The notes beneath the pieces are model-generated. The model worked only from the letters and a program-made list of their open reading frames with translations. It was not told where the DNA came from and made no database searches. This document shows, piece by piece, positions 25,761 through 34,312 of a stretch of 64,000 bases of DNA. The stretch is taken from assembly GCA_963835885.1 (NCBI GenBank), contig CAWIHF010000017.1, forward strand, positions 248,001 to 312,000. Reading direction: 5' to 3'. Origin of the DNA: Roseiarcus sp963835885 (GTDB lineage Bacteria > Pseudomonadota > Alphaproteobacteria > Rhizobiales > Beijerinckiaceae). Position numbers and translations under genes: made by a program. Positions within the stretch are counted from its first letter, which is position 1. Each line of letters starts with the position of its first letter.

Positions 25761-27584
25761 CTATTCGACCGTGACCGATTTCGCGAGATTGCGCGGCTGA
25801 TCGGCGTCTTTGCCCATGATGACCGCGGTATGGTAGGCGAGCATCTGGATCGGAGCGGCGTAGACGATCGGGGCGAAGTTCGCGCCCATGTCCGGCATCG
25901 CCAGGAAATGCTCGATTGCGACCGACGCCTCTTCTGCCGCATGACGCTCGCCGATGAGGATGATCCGCCCGCCGCGAGCGGCGACCTCATGCATGTTGGA
26001 TACGGTTTTTTCGAAGACCGCATCCCGCGGCGCGATAACGACGACTGGCATGGATTCGTCGATCAGCGCGATCGGCCCATGCTTGAGCTCCCCCGCCGCG
26101 TAGCCTTCGGCATGGATGTAGCTGAGCTCCTTAAGCTTCAGCGCGCCTTCCATCGCCAGCGGGTAGCCCGTGCCGCGCCCAAGATAAAGAACGTCGCGCG
26201 CATGGGCTATAGCGTGCGCAAGCTTCTCCGCGGCTGGCTCGAGCTTGAGCGCCTCGGCAAGCAGGCCGGGGGTCGCCACCAGTTCGGCGAGCAGAGCGGA
26301 TTCCGCCGGTTCGTCAATCGTTCCGCGGGCGCGACCGAGACTGATCGCGAGCGCGGCCATAGCAGCAAGCTGGCAGGTGAAGGCCTTGGTCGAGGCGACG
26401 CCGATTTCGGGCCCGGCCAGCGTCGGCGCGGCCGCGTCGGTAAGCCGCGCGATACTCGAGGTCGGGACGTTGACGACGCCGACCGTCTTCGACCCGTTCT
26501 CCTTGACGTATTTCAGCGAGGCCAGCGTGTCGGCGGTCTCGCCGGACTGGGAAATGACGATCGTCAGTCCATTCGGGTCGACCGGCGCCTCGCGGTAGCG
26601 GTATTCCGAGGCGACGTCGATCTCGACCGGCAGGCGGGCGAACCGTTCGATCCAGTATTTGCCGATCAGCCCGGCCATGTAGGCCGTGCCGCAGGCGACG
26701 ATGGAAATACGGGACAGGGTCGCAGGGTCGACCGGCCAGGCGAAGGGTTTCAGCCGCATCGTCGCCATGTCGATGTAATGGGCGAGCGTATGGCCGACGA
26801 CTTCCGGCTGCTCATGGATCTCTTTGGCCATAAAGTGGCGGTAATTGCCCCTCTCCGCGAGCAGGCTTCCAGCCAGGCTGCGCTGGATACGGCGCTCGAC
26901 TGCCTTGCCCGAGGCGTCGCGAAACTCGGCGCCCGACCGCGTCGCGATTACCCAGTCGCCTTCCTCGAGATAGGCGACGCGGTCCGTAAAGGGGGCGAGC
27001 GCCAGAGCGTCGGAGCCGAGATAGGTCTCGCCGTCGCCATAGCCGACCGCAAGCGGCGCGCCCTCTCTCGCCCCGATCAGGAGATCGTCCTCTCCCTCGA
27101 ACAGGTAAACCAGGGCGAAGGCGCCGCGCATGCGCTTAAGCCCCGCGTGGACGGCATCGGCAGGCGACTTGCCGCTGGCAAGCTCGTCCTCGACCACGAA
27201 GGCGGCGATCTCGGAATTGGTCTCGGTCTCGAACCGGTGGCCCTTGGCGGCGAGTTCCTCGCGCAGCGCCTTGAAATTCTCGATGATGCCGTTGTGAACG
27301 ACGGCCAGTCGACGCGAGGCATGCGGATGGGCGTTGGCTTCGGTCGGCTTGCCATGCGTCGCCCAGCGGGTGTGGCCGATGCCGATCGTGCCCGACAGCG
27401 GTTCGGCGGCGAGCTTCGCCTCGAGGTTCTTCAGCTTTCCTTCGGCGCGCCGGCGCGCGAGCTTGCCGTTTTCGAGCGTGGCGACGCCGGCCGAGTCGTA
27501 GCCGCGGTATTCCAGACGCTTCAACGCGTCGACGATGGAGGCTGCAACCGGCCCCGTCCCGAGAACGCCGACAATTCCGCACAT
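25761..27584 (-). CDS. glmS: Glutamine-fructose-6-phosphate aminotransferase GlmS
   Basis: A 607-residue enzyme that commits fructose-6-phosphate to the hexosamine pathway feeding GlmU. The glutaminase domain begins MCGIVGVLGTGPVAAS with Cys at residue 2 as nucleophile, and has IGHTRWATHGKPTEANAHPH. Two SIS sugar-isomerase domains follow (GTAYMAGLIGKYWIERFARL, SQSGETADTLASLKYVKENG). The C-terminus is DQPRNLAKSVTVE, as usual. Nothing resembling a glmS ribozyme is present, as expected outside Firmicutes. The 214 bp up to the next gene hold no feature. Confidence 0.97.
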   Translation of the reverse strand: MCGIVGVLGTGPVAASIVDALKRLEYRGYDSAGVATLENGKLARRRAEGKLKNLEAKLAAEPLSGTIGIGHTRWATHGKPTEANAHPHASRRLAVVHNGIIENFKALREELAAKGHRFETETNSEIAAFVVEDELASGKSPADAVHAGLKRMRGAFALVYLFEGEDDLLIGAREGAPLAVGYGDGETYLGSDALALAPFTDRVAYLEEGDWVIATRSGAEFRDASGKAVERRIQRSLAGSLLAERGNYRHFMAKEIHEQPEVVGHTLAHYIDMATMRLKPFAWPVDPATLSRISIVACGTAYMAGLIGKYWIERFARLPVEIDVASEYRYREAPVDPNGLTIVISQSGETADTLASLKYVKENGSKTVGVVNVPTSSIARLTDAAAPTLAGPEIGVASTKAFTCQLAAMAALAISLGRARGTIDEPAESALLAELVATPGLLAEALKLEPAAEKLAHAIAHARDVLYLGRGTGYPLAMEGALKLKELSYIHAEGYAAGELKHGPIALIDESMPVVVIAPRDAVFEKTVSNMHEVAARGGRIILIGERHAAEEASVAIEHFLAMPDMGANFAPIVYAAPIQMLAYHTAVIMGKDADQPRNLAKSVTVE

Positions 27585-27798
27585 CAGGGACCCCTTTCAG
27601 AACCTGTTTATAGAGGTGCAAGGGTTAGGCCAACGACCAGCGCCGTCTCAAGTCACGTTACATGTAGGAATGTGAAGGGCCGCCGCTCCTGGCCGGGCCA
27701 TAGGAAAGCTGAGAGCCCACGCCCCTATCGCCGGTCACGCCGCGCCTCGCCAAAAGGCCTGCGGTAAGTTTCAAGTGCGCCGAACGAAGACCGCTTGG

Positions 27799-28860
27799 TC
27801 ACACGCCCGCGTTGACTTCCAGGCGGTCGTAGCCTCTCACGCGATAGATCAGCACGGAGAGGAGCCAGCTTCCGGCGAAGACGCCTATGATGACATATCC
27901 GAGCACGCCAAAATTGTCGTTAAGCGTGCCGACCGCGTCCCAGACCGGGCCTTCCAGTTTGAAGGTGTCGCCGATGAGGGCAAGGGTCTCGACCCCGCCG
28001 ATCAGGACGGCGACGAGGACCGATACGGCCGTAATGGTGATGTTGTAATACAGCTTGCGGATCGGCTTCATGAATGCCCAGCCGTAAGCGCCGAGCATAA
28101 GCACGCCGTCAGTCGAATCAATCATCGTCATGCCCGCGGTGAACAGCGCGGGAAAGACGAGCAGAGCCCTGAACGATGCGCCGTTGGCGGCCTGCGTCGC
28201 CGATATGCCGAACAGCGCCACCTCCGTTGCGGTGTCGAAGCCGAGACCGAACAGGAACCCGATTGGGAACAAGTGCCAGCTTTTGCCGACAATTCTGAAC
28301 AGCGGCCGAAACAGCCGCGCCAGGAAGCCTCGGCTATTCAAAAGGATGTCGAAGTCGTCATCGGAGAACGGCGCGCCCCGTTTGACGCCCTGAAAAGTGC
28401 GCCAGACCGAGATCAGCACGACGATGTTGAACGCCGCCAACAAAAACAGGAACAGCGCGGAGGCGAGCGTGCCGAAAATATCGCCGAAGGCCTTGAGGTC
28501 GTCGAACCGGCCGCCGACCTGAGAGGCCGCAAGTCCGACCGCGATCGACAGCAGTAGGACAACGAGCGAATGGCCGAGCGAGAAGAAGAGCCCGACTCCG
28601 ACCGGCCGCTGGCCCTGCTGCATGAGTTTGCGGGTCGAGTTGTCGATCGCCGCGATATGGTCGGCGTCTACAGCATGGCGCAGACCGAACGTGTAGGCGA
28701 GAAAGGCCGAGCCGAATAGGACCGCGTTATCGCGCAGGGCGACGTAGGCCCAAAACCAGACAAGGACGTTTGCGCCGACGAGAAAGACGTAGAGCGCAAT
28801 CAGGCGGCCGCGGACGCTCGCGTCGCTTTCATTCCAGACGCGGGAGACAAATCCAGGCAT
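27799..28860 (-). CDS. NiCoT-family nickel/cobalt permease, probably for cobalt
   Basis: A 353-residue inner-membrane transporter with eight hydrophobic spans and the NiCoT signatures: FGLRHAVDADHIAAIDNSTR in the second span, FLFGLGFDTATEVALFG, and FTAGMTMIDSTDGVLMLGAY. NiCoT members carry Ni2+, Co2+ or both, and sequence alone rarely decides. Here a cobalamin riboswitch lies directly upstream, so expression should be shut off by B12. This argues for cobalt uptake for cobalamin synthesis. No urease or hydrogenase gene is nearby. Confidence 0.9.
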   Translation of the reverse strand: MPGFVSRVWNESDASVRGRLIALYVFLVGANVLVWFWAYVALRDNAVLFGSAFLAYTFGLRHAVDADHIAAIDNSTRKLMQQGQRPVGVGLFFSLGHSLVVLLLSIAVGLAASQVGGRFDDLKAFGDIFGTLASALFLFLLAAFNIVVLISVWRTFQGVKRGAPFSDDDFDILLNSRGFLARLFRPLFRIVGKSWHLFPIGFLFGLGFDTATEVALFGISATQAANGASFRALLVFPALFTAGMTMIDSTDGVLMLGAYGWAFMKPIRKLYYNITITAVSVLVAVLIGGVETLALIGDTFKLEGPVWDAVGTLNDNFGVLGYVIIGVFAGSWLLSVLIYRVRGYDRLEVNAGV

Positions 28861-28954
28861 GACATCCTCGCACGCGTTGGTTTTTATGTTCTTGGCCTAA
28901 CGATACCCGAGAGGCGCCCCGAGAGACGAGTTCAAGGCGCGATCGGCCGCGCGA

Positions 28955-29115
28955 CGATGGCAGGTCTCCTGGCTCGCGGGTCTCCGCTCGCCGCCTGCCT
29001 TCCCAGGTTTCCCCATTGGCCACGAATGGCGACAAACTTATCGCTTACAGTTGCGGGGGCAGATGCGGCGTTGGACATCCTCCGCACCACAATCCCTCTT
29101 GATCCCAACGTGGAA
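28955..29115 (-). ncRNA. Cobalamin (adenosylcobalamin) riboswitch
   Basis: Read on the minus strand, the conserved core is in order: GCCGCATCTGCCCCCGCAAC then TGTAAGCG (the most conserved element), a short hairpin region, GGGAAGGCAGGCGGCGAGCG, GACCCGCGAGCCAGGAGACC and TGCC. These match the P3-J6/3 and 3' elements of the B12 riboswitch class. It ends about 95 bp before the NiCoT permease start on the same strand, which fits control of transcription termination or ribosome access. Boundaries are approximate. From here to 29383 no other feature is seen. Confidence 0.9.
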
Positions 29116-29383
29116 CCATCCAATCGTATGCTAGACCAGCGCGTTTGACGAAGCAACTTGCTTGCTAGTAGATCGATTACTTGAAACTTCGCGCTCGAAC
29201 TAGTCTCTCTAAGTCGCTGCCTTCAGACCGCGGCAGTTTGAACGCTCCTCTGCCTGCGCTACGCGCCGATTGCTTTTGGCGCAGCGTTTGTCTGCTCTTG
29301 ACTTCGGCGGTTGCGTCGCCCTTAGCATTCAGCTAAGTCTTGTTTGGAAACTGGCCTTCTGGGCCGAAGAGGATCAAGCCAGG

Positions 29384-29842
29384 GTGACCTGCAGGGGAAC
29401 CCGACAGCGTCCGAGGAGGCGGACCGCGCTCAGCGCCTCGTCCTTTCGTTCGCCGGCGACCGCGCTCATCATGGCGCTGTCGCTCGTCTTTCAGCTGTTC
29501 GCCGTTCCCTATCACCTGGCGCTTTCCGCCCCGGTCGTCGTCGCGGACGACACGACTGCGATCGCCGCCGAACTCAAGGCGACCTTCGGCGACGCCGTGT
29601 CGCTCTGCGTCCACGCCGACGACAAGGGCGGGCCGCATTCTCCCGGCGGCTGCTGTGGCGACCATTGTCCGTTCTGCCGGTTTGCCGCGCAGGCGGCGGC
29701 GCTGATCGCCTCCGACGCCCCAGCCCTGCTCGGGTCGATCAGCATCGGCTGCGAAACCATCGGCTCTGCGTCCACACCGGGCGCCGTTCCCGCCCCGGCG
29801 ACCCCTCAAAACCGCGCCCGCGCTCCGCCCCTCCCCGTCTGA
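29384..29842 (+). CDS. DUF2946-like exported Cys-rich protein of the copper locus
   Basis: About 150 residues: an Arg-rich N-terminus, one hydrophobic segment (ALIMALSLVFQLFAVPYHLA), then a periplasmic part with GGCCGDHCPFCRF. Such a Cys cluster after a leader is characteristic of the loosely defined DUF2946 proteins found next to copper genes; the cysteines are possible metal ligands. The start is uncertain: GTG 29384 gives a basic leader as in the family, while ATG 29471 would give a shorter protein starting at the hydrophobic segment. It leads a plus-strand run with CopC, PCu(A)C and CopD. Confidence 0.6.
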   Translation: MTCRGTRQRPRRRTALSASSFRSPATALIMALSLVFQLFAVPYHLALSAPVVVADDTTAIAAELKATFGDAVSLCVHADDKGGPHSPGGCCGDHCPFCRFAAQAAALIASDAPALLGSISIGCETIGSASTPGAVPAPATPQNRARAPPLPV

Positions 29843-29914
29843 GACGAATTCCAAGTCGCATGCGCCCTCGAGGACGGTGCGGCTTTGCTTTCTCAGACTG
29901 GAGGCTTTCCGTTC

Positions 29915-30847
29915 ATGTCATCCCTAATCATGCGCTCCTCCGCGGGCGCGCTCGCCTGCGCGAGCGTCGCACTGTGGCTAACGCCCGCCTTCCCGCACGC
30001 GGTCTGCGGCGACCGCGTTTTCCCGGCCACGATCGCCATCGACGATCCAGGCGTTCTAGACGAGCTCACGCTGCCGACCGTCAGCTGGGTTCCCTATAAT
30101 TCCGACGGCGCCCACGAGTGGGACGCGAGCTTCAGCTGGACCAAGACGATCACCCCAGGCCTCAGCGTGGTGATCGGCTCCGGCCCGACATGGGAGCACC
30201 CGGGCGGCTACGGCTGGAACGCGCTCGATACCGAGCTGCAATGGCAAGCCCTCTGCATCCCGGACGCCGAGTTCATGATGAAGGTCGGCTTCGACATCTC
30301 CTGGGCCGGAACCGGTACGGGAATCTTTGCGGGCTCCGCCGGGCAAAACACTTACTCTCCACTGGTCGACGCAGGTCTCGGCTTCGGAACGTTGCCGCCC
30401 GCTCTCAAATATTTACGCCCGTTCGCCATCACCGCCGAATTCAGCACGACGACCCCGCAGCAGGACTGGACGAACGGCGTTCCCAACGTCAGCACGTTCA
30501 ACTGGGGGTTCACCCTCCAATACAGCCTGCCGTACTTCAACTCGCAGGTGGCTTCGATCGACAACGACTTCTTCAAGCACCTGATCCCGGTCGCCGAGTT
30601 CGCTTTTCAGACCCCGATTCACAATGGAGGCGCCGCCGGGGTGACGACGACAGGATATTTCCAGCCCGGCGCCGTCTATATGGCTGATAAATGGCAGTTC
30701 GCCCTCGAGGCGATGATTCCAATGACCGGCGCGACCGGTCACGGCGCCGGCGTGGTCGGCAGCCTTGATATCTATCTCGACGACATCCCCAACAGAATCG
30801 ACGAACCGATCTTCCCTCACGGACTTGGCATAGCGCCAGGAATCTGA
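29915..30847 (+). CDS. Predicted exported, possibly outer-membrane beta-barrel protein in copper locus
   Basis: A 310-residue protein not recognised as a named family. It has a signal peptide (MSSLIMRSSAGALACASVAL ending TPAFPHA). Alternating aromatic/polar strands follow, such as HEWDASFSWTKTITPGLSVV, WNALDTELQWQALCIPDAEF and FNWGFTLQYSLPYFN, and suggest a small beta-barrel. The ribosome site GGAGG is well placed for ATG 29915. It sits between the DUF2946-like gene and copC with short gaps, so a role in copper traffic across the outer membrane is plausible, but this is inference from position. Confidence 0.6.
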   Translation: MSSLIMRSSAGALACASVALWLTPAFPHAVCGDRVFPATIAIDDPGVLDELTLPTVSWVPYNSDGAHEWDASFSWTKTITPGLSVVIGSGPTWEHPGGYGWNALDTELQWQALCIPDAEFMMKVGFDISWAGTGTGIFAGSAGQNTYSPLVDAGLGFGTLPPALKYLRPFAITAEFSTTTPQQDWTNGVPNVSTFNWGFTLQYSLPYFNSQVASIDNDFFKHLIPVAEFAFQTPIHNGGAAGVTTTGYFQPGAVYMADKWQFALEAMIPMTGATGHGAGVVGSLDIYLDDIPNRIDEPIFPHGLGIAPGI

Positions 30848-30863
30848 CCCAAGGAGTTTGACC

Positions 30864-31226
30864 ATGCGCACAAACATCCTCAAAATCGCCGCTTCGCTCG
30901 CCTTCGCGCTCGGCGCGACCCAGGCTTTCGCCCACGCCCAGCTTGAAAAGGCCACGCCGCCAGTCGGCGGCACGGTCTCGCCACCGAGCCAGATCCGCCT
31001 CGAATTCGGTGAGGGCGTCGAGCCGCGCTTCACCGGCGTGACCCTCACTTCGTCGGGCGGCGCCTCCGTGCCGCTCGGGCGCGCGAACGTGGAAGCCGGC
31101 GATCAGAAGGTGCTGATCGTCCCGATCGCCAAGGCGCTGTCGCCCGGCGCCTATACCGTGCACTGGCACGCGGTGTCGGTCGACACCCATCACACGCAGG
31201 GAACGTTCGAATTCACGGTGAAGTGA
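30864..31226 (+). CDS. copC: Periplasmic copper-binding protein CopC
   Basis: A 120-residue protein: signal peptide MRTNILKIAASLAFALGATQ ending AFA, with mature sequence starting HAQLEKATPPVGG. The N-terminal His of the mature protein is the classic CopC Cu(II) ligand. The end of the domain, YTVHWHAVSVDTHHTQGTFEFTV, supplies further His ligands. The methionine-rich Cu(I) site of Pseudomonas CopC is absent, so this is the Cu(II)-only type. AAGGAG precedes the ATG at 30864. CopC usually hands copper to CopD, encoded 750 bp downstream. A small hairpin (31236-31253) follows the stop. Confidence 0.92.
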   Translation: MRTNILKIAASLAFALGATQAFAHAQLEKATPPVGGTVSPPSQIRLEFGEGVEPRFTGVTLTSSGGASVPLGRANVEAGDQKVLIVPIAKALSPGAYTVHWHAVSVDTHHTQGTFEFTVK

Positions 31227-31293
31227 AATTCCGGCGGCCGGAGACGTCCGGCCCCTGAAGGCAACGCTCTCGTAGCGAGGAAGGAACAGACTC

Positions 31294-31791
31294 ATGACGC
31301 GTATTTCAGCTTTCGCCCTGGTTTTCGCGCTCGCTGGCGCCGCCGCGCCGGCGCTCAGCCAGCAATTCAAGGCCGGCGACGTCACCATCGACAAGGCCTG
31401 GGCGCGCGCCACCCCGAAAGGCGCCGAGGTCGGCGCCGGCTATCTCGTCGTTCACAACAACGGCGCGACGCCCGACACGCTGACCGGCGGCACGGCGGAT
31501 TTCGCCAGTGTCGAAATCCATGAGATGAAGTCGGAGAACGGCGTGATGAAAATGACCCAGCTCAAGAACGGCCTCAACATTCCCGCGCACGGATCGATCC
31601 GGCTTGCGCCGGGCGGCTATCACATCATGTTCACCCATCTGAGGCAGCCGCTGTTCAAGGGGGAGAAGATCAAGGCGACGCTCGATTTCGCCCATGCCGG
31701 GCCGGTCGCCGTCGAGTTCAACGTCGAAGGCGTCGGCGCCTCGGGAGCCGCGCCGATGAAGGGCGGCGCCATGGGCGAGATGAAGATGTGA
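31294..31791 (+). CDS. PCu(A)C periplasmic copper chaperone
   Basis: A 165-residue exported protein (signal peptide MTRISAFALVFALAGAAAPA ending LSQ). Its DUF461/PCuAC domain has the Cu(I)-binding set VEIHEMKSENGVMKM and GGYHIMFTHL. These fit the H(M)x10Mx21HxM pattern. The C-terminal tail is Met/Gly-rich (MKGGAMGEMKM), a possible extra copper site. PCu(A)C proteins deliver Cu(I) to the CuA site of cytochrome oxidase or act as general periplasmic chaperones. Its place between copC and copD suggests the latter here. Confidence 0.93.
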   Translation: MTRISAFALVFALAGAAAPALSQQFKAGDVTIDKAWARATPKGAEVGAGYLVVHNNGATPDTLTGGTADFASVEIHEMKSENGVMKMTQLKNGLNIPAHGSIRLAPGGYHIMFTHLRQPLFKGEKIKATLDFAHAGPVAVEFNVEGVGASGAAPMKGGAMGEMKM

Positions 31792-31802
31792 GGACTGGGT
31801 CT

Positions 31803-31960
31803 TTCCATCCCCAGTTTCGCCGGGGAAAGTGGCCCGAAGGGCCGGATGGGGTATGGCCCGCTGTCCCGACTTTCGGTCGGACCGCACGACCGTCATCGCG
31901 AACCGACATCGAGCCCATTCTGCTTTTTACGGCCCTACGGGCCACCTTCCTCGCTGCGCG
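31803..31960. repeat. REP-like cluster of short hairpins between the PCu(A)C gene and copD
   Basis: Several nested inverted repeats lie side by side: CCATCCCC with GGATGGGG enclosing GGCCC-GAA-GGGCC, then CCGAC-TTTC-GGTCGG, then GGCCC-TAC-GGGCC. A related hairpin (CCCCGC-AAG-GGCGGGG) occurs near 33.75 kb. This is the look of bacterial REP/BIME-type intergenic repeats. It may modulate mRNA stability between the copper genes. Confidence 0.55.
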
Positions 31961-31978
31961 GAGAAGGCAAGAGGGCCC

Positions 31979-32851
31979 GTGACCGCGCTCGCCCTCTGCC
32001 GCTTCGCCCACTTCATGGCGGCGATGCTCGTCTTTGGCTCGAGCGCCTTCCTCGGGCTCTACGCGCCTACAGATCTGCAGCGCGCGTTCTCGCCGACGAT
32101 GCGGCGCCTTGCGCTGGCGGCAAGCCTCGTCGCGCTCACGACGGGGATTGTCTGGCTCGCCCTCGAGGCGGCGTCGATGGCGGACGACTGGCGCGCCGCG
32201 GCCGATCCAGGCGTGATCTCCGCCGTCCTGACCGACACCGAATTCGGCCATGCATGGATCGCACATCTCGCCTTCACCGCAGCGCTCGTCGTCGCCGCCG
32301 TCTTCGCGCCGCGCGACGGTTGGGGAGCGATCGCAATTCTCTCCGGGCTCGCGCTGGCCAGTCTCGCCCTTGTCGGCCATGCCGCGATGCAGACCGGTCT
32401 CGAAGGAATTTTGCATCGCGCCAACCACGCCTTGCACCTTCTCGCGACGGGGGCCTGGCTCGGCGGCCTCATACCCTTCGTGATGTGCTGCGACGCCTAC
32501 GCCGCGAACGCTCTCAGCCGCGACGCCGTCTCGGCGATGTCAAAATTTTCCTTCTACGGCCAATTCGTCGTCGCAACTGTCGTGGCGACCGGGGTGGTCA
32601 ACGTCGCGCTCATCTCCGGCCACGCGCCGCTGCCGCCGACGACGCCCTACCGCGCGCTGCTCTGCGCGAAAATCGGGGTGGTCGCCGTGATGATCGGGCT
32701 CGCGATCTTCAACCGCTTCGAGCTCGCGCCTCGAATCAAGGCCGACGCCAGCGCGCTCGCCGCTCTGCGCGCGACCAGCATGACCGAAGTCGCGCTCGGC
32801 ACGATCGCCGTGGCGCTCGTCAGCCTGTTCGCCCTGCTCGATCCGGCGTGA
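31979..32851 (+). CDS. copD: Copper homeostasis inner-membrane protein CopD
   Basis: A 290-residue protein with about eight hydrophobic spans and the CopD domain: LALCRFAHFMAAMLVFGSSA, GHAWIAHLAFTAALVVAAVF, ILHRANHALHLLATGAWLGG and the ending TSMTEVALGTIAVALVSLFA. The His residues in the HFMAAM and NHALHL stretches are likely metal ligands. The start is GTG 31979, preceded by AAGGCAAGAGG; an upstream open stretch is repeat DNA. CopD is thought to move copper from CopC into the cytoplasm. Confidence 0.88.
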   Translation: MTALALCRFAHFMAAMLVFGSSAFLGLYAPTDLQRAFSPTMRRLALAASLVALTTGIVWLALEAASMADDWRAAADPGVISAVLTDTEFGHAWIAHLAFTAALVVAAVFAPRDGWGAIAILSGLALASLALVGHAAMQTGLEGILHRANHALHLLATGAWLGGLIPFVMCCDAYAANALSRDAVSAMSKFSFYGQFVVATVVATGVVNVALISGHAPLPPTTPYRALLCAKIGVVAVMIGLAIFNRFELAPRIKADASALAALRATSMTEVALGTIAVALVSLFALLDPA

Positions 32852-32897
32852 CGGCTCGTCGCCCAACACCCCGAAGAATGCCGGCTTGAGCGCAGCG

Positions 32898-33356
32898 CTA
32901 GGGAGTCACGATCAGATTTGTTTTCATGCCGGACATGTAATGATCAGGCTGGTTGCAATTCAATTCGTAATTCCCAGGCTTCAATGTCAGCCGCAGACTC
33001 TCTTTCTCGCCGGCTTTCAGATCCGACGCTTCGCCGAGATCCTTGATCTTGGATTCGTATACGCGGTCCTCTTTCTTGTCATATGGCAACGCCGCGTTGG
33101 GCTTGTCGACCGAGACCACGATCATTTCGTGCACCAGGTCTTTCAATTCGTTCGTCACCTCGAAGGTCACCGGCCCGGCTTTGACCTTTTGCCCGTCTGT
33201 CTTGATCATGATGCGCTTGACCGAAGGACTGCTCGACGGATCCATCATTTCGACGTGCACCACAGCTGGCGGCGCGGTTGCGGCGCGCCCAGTCGCGGTC
33301 GCCCCGACCAAGCTCAGAAGCACGAGCGGCACTTGCCTGCTGATTGGACGCGGCAT
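32898..33356 (-). CDS. Exported cupredoxin-like blue-copper protein
   Basis: A 152-residue protein with a signal peptide (MPRPISRQVPLVLLSLVGAT) and a plastocyanin-like fold. Type 1 copper ligands are visible: His in NELKDLVHEMIVVS, then the Cys-His-Met set in YELNCNQPDHYMSGMKTNLI. It may shuttle electrons or hold copper in the periplasm. It converges on copD, so it is transcribed separately from the cop operon. Start 33356 follows GAGAGG. No partner oxidase is encoded nearby. Confidence 0.82.
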   Translation of the reverse strand: MPRPISRQVPLVLLSLVGATATGRAATAPPAVVHVEMMDPSSSPSVKRIMIKTDGQKVKAGPVTFEVTNELKDLVHEMIVVSVDKPNAALPYDKKEDRVYESKIKDLGEASDLKAGEKESLRLTLKPGNYELNCNQPDHYMSGMKTNLIVTP

Positions 33357-33479
33357 CCAACCTCTCAATCCGATCGCCGCTAGGCGGCGCCTTCCATCGC
33401 CCGATGGACCGTGAACTGCAGCTGGAGCTTTTCGCCAGCGAGACTGGAATCGTCGCTCGCCATGACGGGGCTCGAGGAC

Positions 33480-33660
33480 GACCCTCCATTTCCTTCAGAA
33501 AGTTTCCAAACGTTTCAAAAAATTTCCGCCGGGCTTCCAAATCTCTTCAAAAAATTGCAAAAAATTTCACTCGGAACCTTTACTTATCAGAGCTTTACGA
33601 CCGAATTTGCGAATTTGGAATTTGGCGAATTTGGCCGGCTGAACGGCTGAAAATTTCTCC
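33480..33660. other. AT-rich spacer with phased A/T tracts
   Basis: In a GC-rich setting this stretch is dominated by runs such as TTTCAAAAAATTTCC, TTCAAAAAATTGCAAAAAAT and the near-tandem GAATTTGCGAATTTGG. Tracts recur roughly every 10-20 bp, which predicts curved, easily melted DNA. No coding sequence is convincing here. It could be a regulatory or nucleoid-binding spacer, or foreign DNA. From here to 33880 only a REP-like hairpin is seen. Confidence 0.45.
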
Positions 33661-33879
33661 GTGACGCCGCACGGCTCGGTCCAGAGCTGCTAATCAACAT
33701 ATCGGCACCGACCTTCCTTCGATACGCAAGGCTGCAAGGGAGCCATTCTCCCCGCAAGGGCGGGGCGGGTTTGAGGGGAGCGGACAAGCACGTTCTCCGT
33801 TGCGCTTAAGGAACATACCATGAACACAAATTTGGAGCTCTTGTCAAGAGATTGTTCTTCGGGGTCGTCTAAGGTCGAA

Positions 33880-34127
33880 TTGCGGGTCCTGGGCCGGAAG
33901 CGGAAGGACACCGAAGGACCGTCCCGCACGGCCGCCACAAGACAATCACCCTCGTTGCCGGTCTCGCGCCTTCGAGGGCTCGCGGCGCCGAAGGCGTACG
34001 ACCGGCCGATAACGCCGTCGAGCGAACCGTCGCCGGCCTGATGAGGGCGCTCGACGACTGCGCCCATATCCTTCAACCCGGCCAATACACAAGTTATTTC
34101 GCCGCTTGCGGCTATGATACAACTTGA
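33880..34127 (+). pseudogene. IS630-family transposase relic with internal deletion
   Basis: One open frame joins two separate parts of an IS630 transposase. The first is RRTVPHGRHKTITLVAGL, from the start of the DDE domain. The second, immediately after, is the C-terminus (NAVERTVAGLMRALDD, then QYTSYFAACGYDTT and stop). The catalytic residues in between are gone, so it cannot be active. The deletion is in frame. No ends or target duplication were found. The 185 bp after it hold nothing recognisable. Confidence 0.6.
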
Positions 34128-34312
34128 TCGGAGTCTGCTCTAGCTAGGGAATGACCACCGACGATCCCCGCGGCCGGGTTCCTGCCGAAGAGGCCGCCGG
34201 ATCGACCGCGTGGCGGCCAGTCTCGCGCCGGCCGTTGCCCCGAGGCCAGGGGGACCCGGCGGCGCGCGTTTCTCCTTGAACGGCTGCCGGCTTAGGGTGA
34301 GGCGAAACCGGC

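Noticed and set aside
33690..34085. Minus-strand open frame of 131 codons
   Set aside because: The opposite strand holds a recognisable IS630 relic and the minus frame has no family features.
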